A stretch of DNA of 64,000 nucleotides from CAYLHS01 sp964383535 (GTDB taxonomy: Bacteria > Actinomycetota > Acidimicrobiia > Spongiisociales > UBA4744), in the NCBI GenBank assembly GCA_964383535.1, contig CAYLHS010000001.1, forward strand, positions 27,374 to 91,373, given 5' to 3'. The number at the start of each line of letters is the position of its first letter. Positions within the stretch are counted from its first letter, which is position 1. Positions 9,594 through 18,074 of this stretch are shown here, piece after piece. The position numbers and the translations under genes were made by a program. Under the pieces are notes generated by a model. The model was not told where the DNA came from, made no database searches, and saw only the letters and a program-made list of their open reading frames with translations.

Positions 9594-10713
9594 AACCACA
9601 ATCATGACCGCCCTGCTGGTGGTGCTGCTCATGGTGATGATGTCGGCATGCAGCAGTACGGCCGAAACCACAACTACGGAGGCGGCACAGACGACGACCA
9701 CCGCCGCAGAAGCGATGGGATGTTCGCCTGATCAAGTGGACGGAGACTTGAACTTCTACAACTGGTCGGACTACATCGACCCGGACCTGATCTCCGCATT
9801 CCAAGATCAGTACGGCGTCACGGTCACCCAGGACTTCTATGAGTCGAACGAGGAGATGCTTGCCAAGATCCAAGCCGGTGTGCACTACGACTTGATCGTC
9901 CCATCCGACTACATGGTCGGGATCATGGTCGACGACGGCGATCTGATGAAGCTCGACAAGGCTGCGCTGACGAACCTGGGCAACCTGGATCCCGAGTTCA
10001 CCGCCATGCCGTTCGATCCGACGGGCGACTATTCGGTGCCGTACCAGTGGGGTACGACAGGGCTCGGCGTCGATCTGGCGGTCGTCGGCGAGGATCACCC
10101 CTACTCGTGGGGGATCATCTTCGACCCTGCGATGAATCAGGGCCATCAGGTGTCCATGCTCAACGATGCCCGCGAAACGATGGGGGCGGCCCTCAAGTAC
10201 CTGGGCTACTCCTTGAACAGCACGAGCCTCGACGAGCTTCAGCAGGCGGCCGACCTCATCAAGTCGGCTAAGGACGTCATCGTCACGTTCGATTCGGACA
10301 ACTACGACGAGAACCTGGTCAACGGTGAGGTGTCGATTTCGCACGGGTACAACGGGAACTTCTTCACCGCGTTCGACGCCGCCGACAATCCGGACCAGTT
10401 CGAGTACTTCATGCCCGAGGAGGGCGGCACGATCTGGGTGGACAACATGGCGATCCCCGCCAATGTCGACCATCCGTGCACGGCGCTCACGTTCATCAAC
10501 TTCCTACTGGACGCCCAGAACGGAGCACAACTGACGAACTACAACTACTACGCGAGCCCGAACGCGGCGGCCAAGCAGTACATCAATCCCGAGATCCTCT
10601 CGGACACTGCTGTGTACCCGGACGAGGCGACGATGAAGCGCCTCGAGTTCATCGAGGACACGGGCGACTTCGAGATCAACTACACGGACTACTTCAATCA
10701 GGCAAAGAGCTGA
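9583..10713 (+). CDS. potD: Polyamine-type substrate-binding lipoprotein
   Basis: About 376 residues. A hydrophobic signal ends in a lipobox-like MSAC, so the mature protein should be lipid-anchored outside the membrane; a threonine/glutamate-rich linker follows, then the binding domain with FYNWSDYIDPDL, the usual beginning of PotD/PotF proteins. I place the start at TTG 9583 because GGAGG lies 6 nt ahead; ATG 9568 and ATG 9604 are alternatives. It overlaps the end of potC. It captures the amine and delivers it to PotBC. Confidence 0.9.
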   Translation: MKPRTTIMTALLVVLLMVMMSACSSTAETTTTEAAQTTTTAAEAMGCSPDQVDGDLNFYNWSDYIDPDLISAFQDQYGVTVTQDFYESNEEMLAKIQAGVHYDLIVPSDYMVGIMVDDGDLMKLDKAALTNLGNLDPEFTAMPFDPTGDYSVPYQWGTTGLGVDLAVVGEDHPYSWGIIFDPAMNQGHQVSMLNDARETMGAALKYLGYSLNSTSLDELQQAADLIKSAKDVIVTFDSDNYDENLVNGEVSISHGYNGNFFTAFDAADNPDQFEYFMPEEGGTIWVDNMAIPANVDHPCTALTFINFLLDAQNGAQLTNYNYYASPNAAAKQYINPEILSDTAVYPDEATMKRLEFIEDTGDFEINYTDYFNQAKS

Positions 10714-10717
10714 TCGA

Positions 10718-10748
10718 GTGAAGGGGGTGGCTCCGCCACCCCCTTCAC
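10718..10748. terminator. Perfect 14-bp hairpin between convergent genes, likely bidirectional terminator
   Basis: The arm GTGAAGGGGGTGGC pairs perfectly with GCCACCCCCTTCAC across a 3-nt loop. It begins 5 nt after the potD stop and contains the stop codon of the converging aldehyde dehydrogenase. No T-run follows on either strand, so termination may need Rho or rely on stem stability. Confidence 0.65.
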
Positions 10749-12184
10749 CGCACGTTGTCGAGGTCCAGCACCACGGTCTGAAGGTCGGTGAACTCCTCGA
10801 TTCGACCTCGGCCCCAGCCGGTCTCGGTTCCAGCGGCACCGCCGAAGGGTTGGAACGTCTCCCAGAAGTCCGTCGAGTCGTTCACCACGACCGTCCCGGA
10901 GCGAACTCTGTCCGCATACCAGAACGCCTTCGACAGGCTCGAAGTGAACACGGCCGCCTGGAGACCGAGATTCGATCGATTGGCGATGGCCACGGCCTCT
11001 TCGTCGTCGCGAACGGTGATGATCGGCAGCACCGGCCCGAACGACTCCTCGGAGAACAGGGAGCTTTCCGGAGAGACGCCGTCGACGACGGTGAAGTGGT
11101 AGTAGAGATCTGTGGGGAAGCCTTCCGCCCGCCCGCCGCCGACGAGGACATCGGCGCCGCGGGCCATCGCGTCTGCGATCTGCCGATCCATCTTCGCCGC
11201 CGTCGGCTCGTTGTTGAGGGGCCCCATCGTGGTAGCCGAATCGAACGGATCTCCAAGACGCACGGCATCCGCTGCCTTGAGGGCCAGTGCGACGAATTCC
11301 TCGTGGACATCGTCGAGCACGATCACGCGTTCGGTCGCGCAGCACACCTGCCCGGCGTTGTAGTACGCCCCGTAGACGGCGAGCGACGCCGCAGCATCCA
11401 GGTTGGCGTCGCCGGTCACGATCGTAGGGCCGTTGCCCGACATCTCCATGATCGAACGCTTGATGCCCATCGAAGAGATGATCTTCTTGCCGGTTGCCGT
11501 CGAACCGGTGAAACCCACGGCGTCGACTCCGCCGGAGGAGACGAGCTGCGCTCCGATCGACGGTCCACCGGGGATGATCGACACGGCCCCTTTCGGAACA
11601 CCCGCCTCGTCGAAGGCCTCCGCCAACTTGAGGAGGGACCAGGATGTGAACTCCGGTGGTTTCACGATGAGTGCGTTACCGGTTGCGAGTCCGGGGCCGA
11701 CATACTCGAGGGGGATCGTGACAGGGAAGTTCCATGGCGTGATCACGGCCCAGACACCGATCGGGCGTCTGAATGTGAACATGCGCTTGCTTCGTGACGA
11801 CGTCGGGATGACCTCACCACCGAGACGCTTGGCGTCCTCGGCCGCATTCAAGAAGTACTGGTTGGCTTCCTGAATGTCCTCGAGGGACTCGGCGTGGAAC
11901 GGCTTGCCCTGCTCCAGAGTCTGGATCCGGGCGATCTCGTCCACCATCGGCTCGATCGCTGCTGCGATGCGCGTGCACAGATCGGCTCGCTCGAACGCCG
12001 ACCAATGGCGCATCTCGTCGGTCGCCTCACGCGCTGCCCGCACCGCCACGTCGAGATCGGCACGCGATGCGAGCGGTACGTTCGCGATGTGTTCGCCCGT
12101 CACGGGACTGTACAACTCATGCACCTGCTCGCCGGTTCCCTCGGTCCACTCGCCGGCGAGGTAGAGCTTCAAATCCTGCGCCAT
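10745..12184 (-). CDS. NAD(P)-dependent aldehyde dehydrogenase
   Basis: A 479-residue aldehyde dehydrogenase with PWNFPVTIPLE, GSTATGKKI, and NAGQVCCATERV containing the nucleophile Cys281. It starts at ATG 12184, preceded by AAGGAGG 7 nt upstream. The equivalent of the general base lies in a less canonical MEMSGNGPTIV instead of LELGGK, keeping the glutamate. It is transcribed divergently from a second aldehyde dehydrogenase, apparently from overlapping promoters, and converges on potD. It probably oxidises an aldehyde produced in amine breakdown; substrate unknown. Confidence 0.87.
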   Translation of the reverse strand: MAQDLKLYLAGEWTEGTGEQVHELYSPVTGEHIANVPLASRADLDVAVRAAREATDEMRHWSAFERADLCTRIAAAIEPMVDEIARIQTLEQGKPFHAESLEDIQEANQYFLNAAEDAKRLGGEVIPTSSRSKRMFTFRRPIGVWAVITPWNFPVTIPLEYVGPGLATGNALIVKPPEFTSWSLLKLAEAFDEAGVPKGAVSIIPGGPSIGAQLVSSGGVDAVGFTGSTATGKKIISSMGIKRSIMEMSGNGPTIVTGDANLDAAASLAVYGAYYNAGQVCCATERVIVLDDVHEEFVALALKAADAVRLGDPFDSATTMGPLNNEPTAAKMDRQIADAMARGADVLVGGGRAEGFPTDLYYHFTVVDGVSPESSLFSEESFGPVLPIITVRDDEEAVAIANRSNLGLQAAVFTSSLSKAFWYADRVRSGTVVVNDSTDFWETFQPFGGAAGTETGWGRGRIEEFTDLQTVVLDLDNVR

Positions 12185-12206
12185 GACGCTGCCTCCTTCG
12201 TGCAAA

Positions 12207-12253
12207 CCATGCTAGGGACGGTCGCCGTGCCGGGTTCGCGCCGGGTAGCATGG
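12207..12253. promoter_or_regulatory. Back-to-back divergent promoters with inverted repeat CCATGCTA/TAGCATGG
   Basis: CCATGCTA at 12207-12214 and TAGCATGG at 12246-12253 form a perfect 8-bp inverted repeat 31 bp apart. Read outward, each contains the -10-like TAGCAT of one of the two divergent aldehyde dehydrogenase genes, so their -35 regions must overlap. The two genes are therefore likely controlled together. Confidence 0.5.
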
Positions 12254-12267
12254 CGGGTGGTGAGAAT

Positions 12268-13734
12268 GTGGCGGACCGCCTCCAACTGATAGACGGATCA
12301 TTCGAAGCCGGAGCCGCTTCTCCATTGCCTGTCGTCGATCCGGCGACAGGCAGAACGATCGACCAGGTTTCGACCGCCTCTCGCGACCAGGTCGACCGCG
12401 CGGTCACATCCGCGAGGCGGGCACAGGCGCTCTGGTGGAGCGCCACCCAGCAGGAACGAAGCGACGCGATGCACGCCGTCGCCGCCGAGATCAGAAGACG
12501 AACCGACGACATCGCCGACATCGTCACGAGGGAGACCGGACGCCCCTACTCGAGGAATCTCCTCTATGTGGACATGATCGCCAATCTCTTCAGACAGTAC
12601 GGAGAGCTTGCGCGTGTCCACGGCGGACGGGTGGCCCCCTCCAACGACCCGGGGCAGCTCTCACTCGTCCTTCGGGTTCCCTACGGCGTCGTCGCAACCC
12701 TCGTTCCCTGGAACTACCCGCTGTTGCTGCTCGCATTCAAGGTCGCACCGGCCCTCGCAACCGGCAACACGGTCGTCATCAAGCCGGCGTCGGAGACGGT
12801 CCTGACGACGCTCGTTCTCGCCGAGGTGTTCCAAGCGACGACTCCTCCAGGTGTCGTCAATGTCGTCGCCGGCAGAGGGTCGACGGTCGGGGAGCAACTC
12901 GTGTCGCATCCTGGAACCGACATGGTGGCCTTCACCGGTTCCACCGAGGTGGGCGTCCGCATCGGAGAAGTGTGCGCCCGCATGACCAAGCCCGCTCACC
13001 TCGAACTCGGCGGGAAGGACCCGGCCATCGTGTTTGGAGACACGGACCCGGAGCTGGCCGCCAGAGCCGTCGTGTGGGCGGCGTTCCTGAACGCAGGTCA
13101 AGTGTGCACGTCCACCGAGCGTGTCTACGTCCACGACAGCCTCTACGACAGCTTCCTGGAGGCCGTCGTCGAGACCACCGCGGGGCTACGCGTGGGTGAT
13201 CCGTTCGATTCGATGACCCAGATAGGTCCGATGCGCAACGAGTCCGCACGAATGAAAGTGCTCGAGCAGCTGAAGGACGCGGAACAGGCCGGAGCGAAGA
13301 TCGTGGTGGGAGGAGACGTCCCCAAGGGGTCGACCGGCTTCTACCTGCGCCCGACGGTCGTCGTCGACGTCACCCACGACATGTCGCTCATGCAGGAGGA
13401 GACGTTCGGACCCGTGCTTCCCATCATGCGCTTCAGAGAACCCGACGAAGCGTTCGCCCTTGCCGCCGACACACCGTACGGGCTCGGGGCGAGTATTTAC
13501 ACTCAGGATGCCGGTCTCGTGGGACGCGCCTACGAGCAACTCCAGGTCGGAACGGTCTGGGTGAACGATCCAGTCGTCGACAATCTCGCCGCCCCGTTCG
13601 GAGGTATGCGAGCCTCAGGGAACGCCAGGGAGCTGGGCTTGGAGGGTATGGAGGCGTTTACCGCTGCCCGGCATGTTCACTGGAACCTCGATCTGCAAGC
13701 CAAGCCCTGGTGGTACGGAAAGGACAACTCATGA
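12268..13734 (+). CDS. NAD(P)-dependent aldehyde dehydrogenase
   Basis: About 488 residues, aldehyde dehydrogenase superfamily: PWNYPLLLLAFKVAP, LELGGKDPAIVF with the general base, and NAGQVCTSTERVYV with nucleophile Cys280. I favour GTG 12268, preceded by GGTGGTGAG, because the in-frame ATG at 12250 lies inside the probable -10 box TAGCAT; either start is possible. The stop overlaps the next aminotransferase by ATGA. The three-gene set dehydrogenase/aminotransferase/saccharopine-dehydrogenase-like looks like one operon for an amine or amino-aldehyde. Confidence 0.87.
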   Translation: MADRLQLIDGSFEAGAASPLPVVDPATGRTIDQVSTASRDQVDRAVTSARRAQALWWSATQQERSDAMHAVAAEIRRRTDDIADIVTRETGRPYSRNLLYVDMIANLFRQYGELARVHGGRVAPSNDPGQLSLVLRVPYGVVATLVPWNYPLLLLAFKVAPALATGNTVVIKPASETVLTTLVLAEVFQATTPPGVVNVVAGRGSTVGEQLVSHPGTDMVAFTGSTEVGVRIGEVCARMTKPAHLELGGKDPAIVFGDTDPELAARAVVWAAFLNAGQVCTSTERVYVHDSLYDSFLEAVVETTAGLRVGDPFDSMTQIGPMRNESARMKVLEQLKDAEQAGAKIVVGGDVPKGSTGFYLRPTVVVDVTHDMSLMQEETFGPVLPIMRFREPDEAFALAADTPYGLGASIYTQDAGLVGRAYEQLQVGTVWVNDPVVDNLAAPFGGMRASGNARELGLEGMEAFTAARHVHWNLDLQAKPWWYGKDNS

Positions 13735-15038
13735 GTCTGCAAGGTGAGAAGACCGCCGCCTGGTTCGCACGGGCACGTGCGAATCTCGTGAACGGTGTGT
13801 CGAGCGGCTTTCGCTACTGGGGTGAGGACGACTCGCTCGTCATCGACCATGGTGAGGGAGCCTACGTCGTCGACATGGACGGCCGGCGCTATGTCGACTA
13901 CCAATGTGGATTCGGCCCGATCGTTCTGGGCCACGGGTATCCAGCTGTTGCCGCTGCCGTCGCCGACGCAGCAGCGTCCGGGACGACGTTCGCAATGACC
14001 TCGCGTCGGGAGGTCGAGGCGGCCGAGAAGTTCCGTGCCGCGGTGCCGTGGGTGGAGGCCCTCAGATTCACGAACACGGGAACGGAAGCAACGATGCACG
14101 CGGTTCGACTGGCCAGAGGTTTCACTGGTCGTGACCTCATCTTGAAGTTCGAGGGTCAGTACCACGGCGTCCACGACTATGTGATGTTCTCGACGGCGAG
14201 TGCACCGCCTTCGGCACTTGGATCCCGATACCGTCCGATTCCGGTCCAGAGTTCGTCCGGCATCCCGGACGCGATTCGCTCGACGATCAGGACGCTTCCG
14301 TTCAACGATCTGGAGGCGGTACAGAGGTTGTTCCGGGACATCGGTCACAGGATCGCGGCGATCATCGTCGAGCCGATGCTCGGCAATGCATTCGGCATCA
14401 TGCCCCAAGAGGGCTACCTGCAAGGGTTGAGAGACGTTTGCGACGAATACGGCTCGGTCCTGATCTTCGATGAAGTGAAAACCGGTTTCAGGGTGGCACT
14501 GGGAGGAGCCCAGGAACTCTTCGGAGTCACGCCCGACCTCGGGACGTATGCAAAAGCGATGGGCAACGGGTTCCCTGTCGCCGCGATCGCCGGTCGCGGA
14601 GAGGTGATCTGGGGATGGGCGAAGGGTGGTATTGCTCAGGCGGGCACGTACTCGGGCAACGGTGTTGCCGCTGCGGCCGCCGCGGCGACCATCGACGTTC
14701 TGTCGACGGGTGAACCATACGAACGGATGCACAAGTCCGGCACCGCACTCATGCAAGGCCTGAAGACAATCTGTGCCGACAAGGGCGTACCGGCCCACAT
14801 CGTCGGAGTGCCTGCCATGTTCTCGGTCTTCTTCGGGGATGAGTCCCCGAAGGACTTCAGGGATGCATCCAATCACGACGAGGACCTCTACGCGACGGTC
14901 GTGCGCGGCATGATCCAGCGGGGAGTGATGCCCGTCGACGACGCGAAGGAACCATGGTTCCTGTGCGCCGCGCACGGAGACGAGGAAGTAGCCGTATCGC
15001 TGACCGCCTTCGAAGAGGCGCTCGGCGAGGCGATCTAA
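13731..15038 (+). CDS. Class III aminotransferase, glutamate-1-semialdehyde aminomutase-like
   Basis: A 435-residue PLP enzyme closest in appearance to the HemL branch: NTGTEATMHAVRLARGFTG, EGQYHGVHD, FDEVKTGFR and the Schiff-base lysine region TYAKAMGNGFPVAAI. Genuine HemL sits with haem genes, whereas here neighbours are an aldehyde dehydrogenase and a saccharopine-dehydrogenase-like protein, so an amine or beta-amino-acid transaminase is more likely. The start ATG 13731 overlaps the upstream stop by 4 bp; a start 21 bp earlier in the same frame is less likely. Confidence 0.85.
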   Translation: MSLQGEKTAAWFARARANLVNGVSSGFRYWGEDDSLVIDHGEGAYVVDMDGRRYVDYQCGFGPIVLGHGYPAVAAAVADAAASGTTFAMTSRREVEAAEKFRAAVPWVEALRFTNTGTEATMHAVRLARGFTGRDLILKFEGQYHGVHDYVMFSTASAPPSALGSRYRPIPVQSSSGIPDAIRSTIRTLPFNDLEAVQRLFRDIGHRIAAIIVEPMLGNAFGIMPQEGYLQGLRDVCDEYGSVLIFDEVKTGFRVALGGAQELFGVTPDLGTYAKAMGNGFPVAAIAGRGEVIWGWAKGGIAQAGTYSGNGVAAAAAAATIDVLSTGEPYERMHKSGTALMQGLKTICADKGVPAHIVGVPAMFSVFFGDESPKDFRDASNHDEDLYATVVRGMIQRGVMPVDDAKEPWFLCAAHGDEEVAVSLTAFEEALGEAI

Positions 15039-15047
15039 GGAGACATC

Positions 15048-16202
15048 ATGCACATTGCGCTTCTCGGCGCAGGCATCATCGGCCGTGTCGTCGCCGGCGA
15101 TCTGGCGACCTGGAACACCCCCGATGAGGTGACCATCGGCGATCTGGACGGTGAACGGGCGTCTCTCGTTGCCAAGGAACTCGGGTTCGACCATATGCCC
15201 GTCGACGTCGCGGACGAACCGTCACTCGACGCCTTCCTCGAGGGAACGGACGTCGTCATCAACGCCGCCCAATACGGAGTCAACCTCGCGGTGATGGAGG
15301 GAGCCCTCCGTGCGGGCGCCCACTATCTCGACCTTGGCGGGCTCTTCCACACGACCCGCAAGCAGTTGCTGCTGGACAACCGGTTTCGCGAAGCCGGCCT
15401 GACGGCGGTGCTCGGTATCGGATCGTGCCCAGGGATAGCGAACGTGCACGCCGGTGACCTGGCGACGCGGATGGACACCGTCCGGTCGGTGAAGATCTAC
15501 AACGGCGCGACCGTCGATCCGTCGGACACGCTCAAATGGCCGTACTCGCTGTGGACGATTTTCGACGAGATAACCGAGCGGCCGATGGTGTTCCGAGAAG
15601 GCGCGTTCGTCGACGTGGAACCCCTGTCCGAAGAGGAGATGTTCCCGTTCAGGGAACCGATCGGAAATGCCAAGACTCACCTGTCGCTGCACTCGGAGGT
15701 GGCCACCATCCCGGTGAGCCTCGCCGGCAAGGGCATCGAGGCATGCGAGTTCAAGATCCGGTTCTTCGGTTTCAGTGAAGGAGCTCTCCGCAAACTGCAG
15801 TTCCTCGCCTCACTCGGGCTCGCATCGAAAGAACCACGCCCGGACGGGACGGTCCCTCGCAAGCTGCTCGTCGACCTGCTCGAAGAACTGCGACCTGAGC
15901 CTCCCAAACACCCCGGATTCAAGGACATCGCGACGGTCGCCGAGGGCACCCGAGACGGAGCACCGATCACGCTGCGCATCGACTCGACGGCATGGCCGTC
16001 GAAGGAACTGGGTGTGGCCGGAGGAACGATGGTGGTGGCGTCACCGGCGGCCATCGTCGGAAGATGGCTCGCGAGTGGCGAACTCTCACACCCAGGCGTC
16101 CATCCACCGGAGACGTCGATACCACCGCAGCCGTTCTACGAAGCGCTCGCAGTGCGGGGAGTGGCGACGACACTCCAGGAGACGACGACACTGGCCGGCT
16201 AG
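15048..16202 (+). CDS. Saccharopine dehydrogenase-like oxidoreductase
   Basis: A 384-residue protein of the Lys9/saccharopine dehydrogenase family. It begins with a Rossmann motif (IALLGAGIIGRVVAGDL), keeps the DVVINAAQYGVN segment, and GIGSCPGIANVHAGDLA matches the substrate-domain entry of this family. Members reversibly join or split an amino acid and an aldehyde or oxoacid (saccharopine, carboxyspermidine), or oxidise lysine at C6; length fits both lysine 6-dehydrogenase and carboxyspermidine dehydrogenase. ATG follows TAAGGAGACATC, a strong ribosome-binding site, 10 bp after the aminotransferase. The reaction is unknown; the polyamine context makes a C-N-forming or C-N-breaking step attractive. 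Confidence 0.8.
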   Translation: MHIALLGAGIIGRVVAGDLATWNTPDEVTIGDLDGERASLVAKELGFDHMPVDVADEPSLDAFLEGTDVVINAAQYGVNLAVMEGALRAGAHYLDLGGLFHTTRKQLLLDNRFREAGLTAVLGIGSCPGIANVHAGDLATRMDTVRSVKIYNGATVDPSDTLKWPYSLWTIFDEITERPMVFREGAFVDVEPLSEEEMFPFREPIGNAKTHLSLHSEVATIPVSLAGKGIEACEFKIRFFGFSEGALRKLQFLASLGLASKEPRPDGTVPRKLLVDLLEELRPEPPKHPGFKDIATVAEGTRDGAPITLRIDSTAWPSKELGVAGGTMVVASPAAIVGRWLASGELSHPGVHPPETSIPPQPFYEALAVRGVATTLQETTTLAG

Positions 16203-16303
16203 AGGCTCGCTGTTTCTTCCTCCAGGAGCGGAGCGACGTTGGGAGAGTTGGTCGAGGCGTAGCCGAGGAGCGCGGGGGCGGCTCCCATCAACGCCGGGTA
16301 CGC

Positions 16304-17563
16304 CTAGGGCCCGAGCTTGGCTGTCGGTTGCGCTGCTGCCTCGCCCTCGATCGCGCCGATCCGCTCGAGGCCCCGGTACGCGAGGGCCGCCGCGAGCAGA
16401 GTCGCAACTCCACCGAGCCCGAGTCCATAGCGCGGCCCAATGTGCTCACCGATCCACCCAACGATCGGACCGCCGATGGGAGTCGAACCCAGGAACGCGA
16501 CGGCCCACAGTCCCATGACCCTTCCTCGCATTTCCGACGTGGACCGGAGTTGAAGGGTCGCGTTGCCCAGCGCAAGGAAACTGATACTCGCCGCGCCGAC
16601 CACCGCCATCGCCGCGTACTCGATCGCCAAGGTAGGAGCGAATGACGCCAACACCTGGGTCGCGCCGAAGAGGGCGCCTGTTCTGGCCAACGCGACCGCC
16701 GGCCGCGCTTTTCTCGATGCCGTGAACAGACCACCGGCCACGGCGCCCCCACCCATGAAGGCGGTCATCGATGCGAAGGTACCTGCGTCACCGCCGAACG
16801 TGAACTTGGCGACGAGGGGGAGGATGACCTGAAACTCGTAGGCAAGCATCCCCACGACCGCCATCATGAGCAGCGGCGTTCGCAGCGCCGGTGTCGACCA
16901 GACGTACCTGAGCCCCTCACGCAGCTGTCCGGCCTTTCTGCTCTGGGGTGGCACGGAGTGGAGTTCGTCATGGTGCATCAGCACCAGGGCCGCGAGAACG
17001 GCCAGATAGGTGCTCGCGTTCACGAGGAAACAGGGGCCGAGTCCGACGGTCACGATGAGCACACCGGCCGCAGCGGGGCCGAGGACGCGAGCAAGGTTCA
17101 CGAGTACCGAGTTGAGGCTGACGGCACTTGTGAGCTTCCCACGTCCGACCATCTCCAATACGAACGTCTGACGCGTCGGGTTGTCGATGCTTGCGACGAG
17201 CCCCAGAGCGCCGGCAAGCGCGTATACCATCCAGAGCTGCACGATGTGTGTGATCACGAGAATGCCGAGGATTGCTGCGAGGACAGCTGCGAGGCCCTGG
17301 GTGACAAACAGGAGACGCCTCTTGTCGAATCTGTCGGCGATGACTCCGCCCAGCGGAGCAAGGAAGAGCAGCGGGAGAAACTGAACCGCAGTGACAAGGC
17401 CGATCGCCGTCCCGCTTCCGGTCAGCTCGAGCACCAGCCACGACTGCGCGATGCGTTGCATCCACGTACCGGAGACCGAAAGCGTCTGGCCGATGAAGTA
17501 GAGACGGAAGTTGCGGACGGCCAGGGGAGAGAACGCCCGGGACGCCCATGCCGGTGCGGTCAT
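16304..17563 (-). CDS. MFS exporter (EntS/MFS_3 type)
   Basis: A 419-residue transporter with around twelve hydrophobic segments. GGVIADRFDKRRLLFVTQ between segments 2 and 3 is the classic MFS loop, and RNFRLYFIGQTLSVSGTWMQ is typical of the enterobactin-exporter-like group. It starts inside the end of a marR gene (ATGA overlap), a common arrangement for efflux pumps controlled by their own regulator. It probably exports a hydrophobic or aromatic compound; substrate not identifiable. Confidence 0.88.
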   Translation of the reverse strand: MTAPAWASRAFSPLAVRNFRLYFIGQTLSVSGTWMQRIAQSWLVLELTGSGTAIGLVTAVQFLPLLFLAPLGGVIADRFDKRRLLFVTQGLAAVLAAILGILVITHIVQLWMVYALAGALGLVASIDNPTRQTFVLEMVGRGKLTSAVSLNSVLVNLARVLGPAAAGVLIVTVGLGPCFLVNASTYLAVLAALVLMHHDELHSVPPQSRKAGQLREGLRYVWSTPALRTPLLMMAVVGMLAYEFQVILPLVAKFTFGGDAGTFASMTAFMGGGAVAGGLFTASRKARPAVALARTGALFGATQVLASFAPTLAIEYAAMAVVGAASISFLALGNATLQLRSTSEMRGRVMGLWAVAFLGSTPIGGPIVGWIGEHIGPRYGLGLGGVATLLAAALAYRGLERIGAIEGEAAAQPTAKLGP

Positions 17564-17982
17564 GCGTCCTCGGTGATTCTCTCGAGAAGATCGATCGCTT
17601 GGGTGAGGGTCAGAATCTCATCGTCGGCCAGCGTTGACAGGCGTGTCGTGAGAAAGGCCGTGCGCTTCGCCCTGATCGCTGCGAGGAGATCGAGCGCCCG
17701 TTGGGTGATCGAAACCACGGTTGAACGAGCATCGTGCGGATTCGCGTGGCGTGTGACGAGTCTGCGCTCTTCGAGCCGGCCGACGATGCCGGTCATCGAC
17801 GGGGGAGAGACGCGCTCGATCGCGGCGAGGTCGGTCATGCGGAGCGGACCTTCCCGATCGAGGGTCGCGAGGGCCGAACGCTGTGAGGGTGTCAGGTCTC
17901 CCAGCGATTCCTGGCGGAGACGTCGAGCAAGTCTGCCGACGGAGAGTCGGAGTGCGACCGCCGTTTGCTGTCGATCGGGCAT
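17560..17982 (-). CDS. MarR family transcriptional regulator
   Basis: A 140-residue winged-helix regulator. The central region (TPSQRSALATLDREGPL, VSPPSMTGIVGRLEERRLV and the wing NPHDARSTVVSITQ) is canonical MarR. ATG 17982 is preceded by GGAG. It is translationally coupled to the downstream MFS exporter, and a palindrome overlapping its likely -10 box suggests autorepression relieved by a ligand. Confidence 0.88.
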   Translation of the reverse strand: MPDRQQTAVALRLSVGRLARRLRQESLGDLTPSQRSALATLDREGPLRMTDLAAIERVSPPSMTGIVGRLEERRLVTRHANPHDARSTVVSITQRALDLLAAIRAKRTAFLTTRLSTLADDEILTLTQAIDLLERITEDA

Positions 17983-18003
17983 GGGCTTCTCCGGAAGGTG
18001 TTG

Positions 18004-18016
18004 TTAGCCATGCTAA
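18004..18016. promoter_or_regulatory. Palindrome TTAGC-CAT-GCTAA, probable MarR operator
   Basis: A perfect 5-3-5 inverted repeat lies 22 bp upstream of the marR start. On the minus strand it contains TAGCAT, a good -10 for marR-MFS, so a bound dimer would block RNA polymerase. It is about 60 bp from the divergent korA start. Confidence 0.6.
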
Positions 18017-18060
18017 TGAACCCGGGGGAGAGGGCGAATTGAACCTGCTCTTTCCGGCAC

Positions 18061-18066
18061 TACGCT
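18061..18066 (+). promoter_or_regulatory. -10 box TACGCT, leaderless promoter of korA
   Basis: TACGCT lies 8 nt before ATG 18075. The short gap (TCCAGGTG) leaves no room for a normal leader, so the mRNA would begin at or near the ATG. The same hexamer and spacing are found before pyrG. Confidence 0.5.
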
Positions 18067-18074
18067 TCCAGGTG

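Noticed and set aside
13677..15194. Minus-strand open frame of about 505 codons
   Set aside because: Antisense to the class III aminotransferase; composition is arginine/histidine-rich and not protein-like.
1..16202. Recent horizontal acquisition of the amine island
   Set aside because: Base composition, codon use and promoter style look the same as the housekeeping part; no mobile genes or tRNA boundary.
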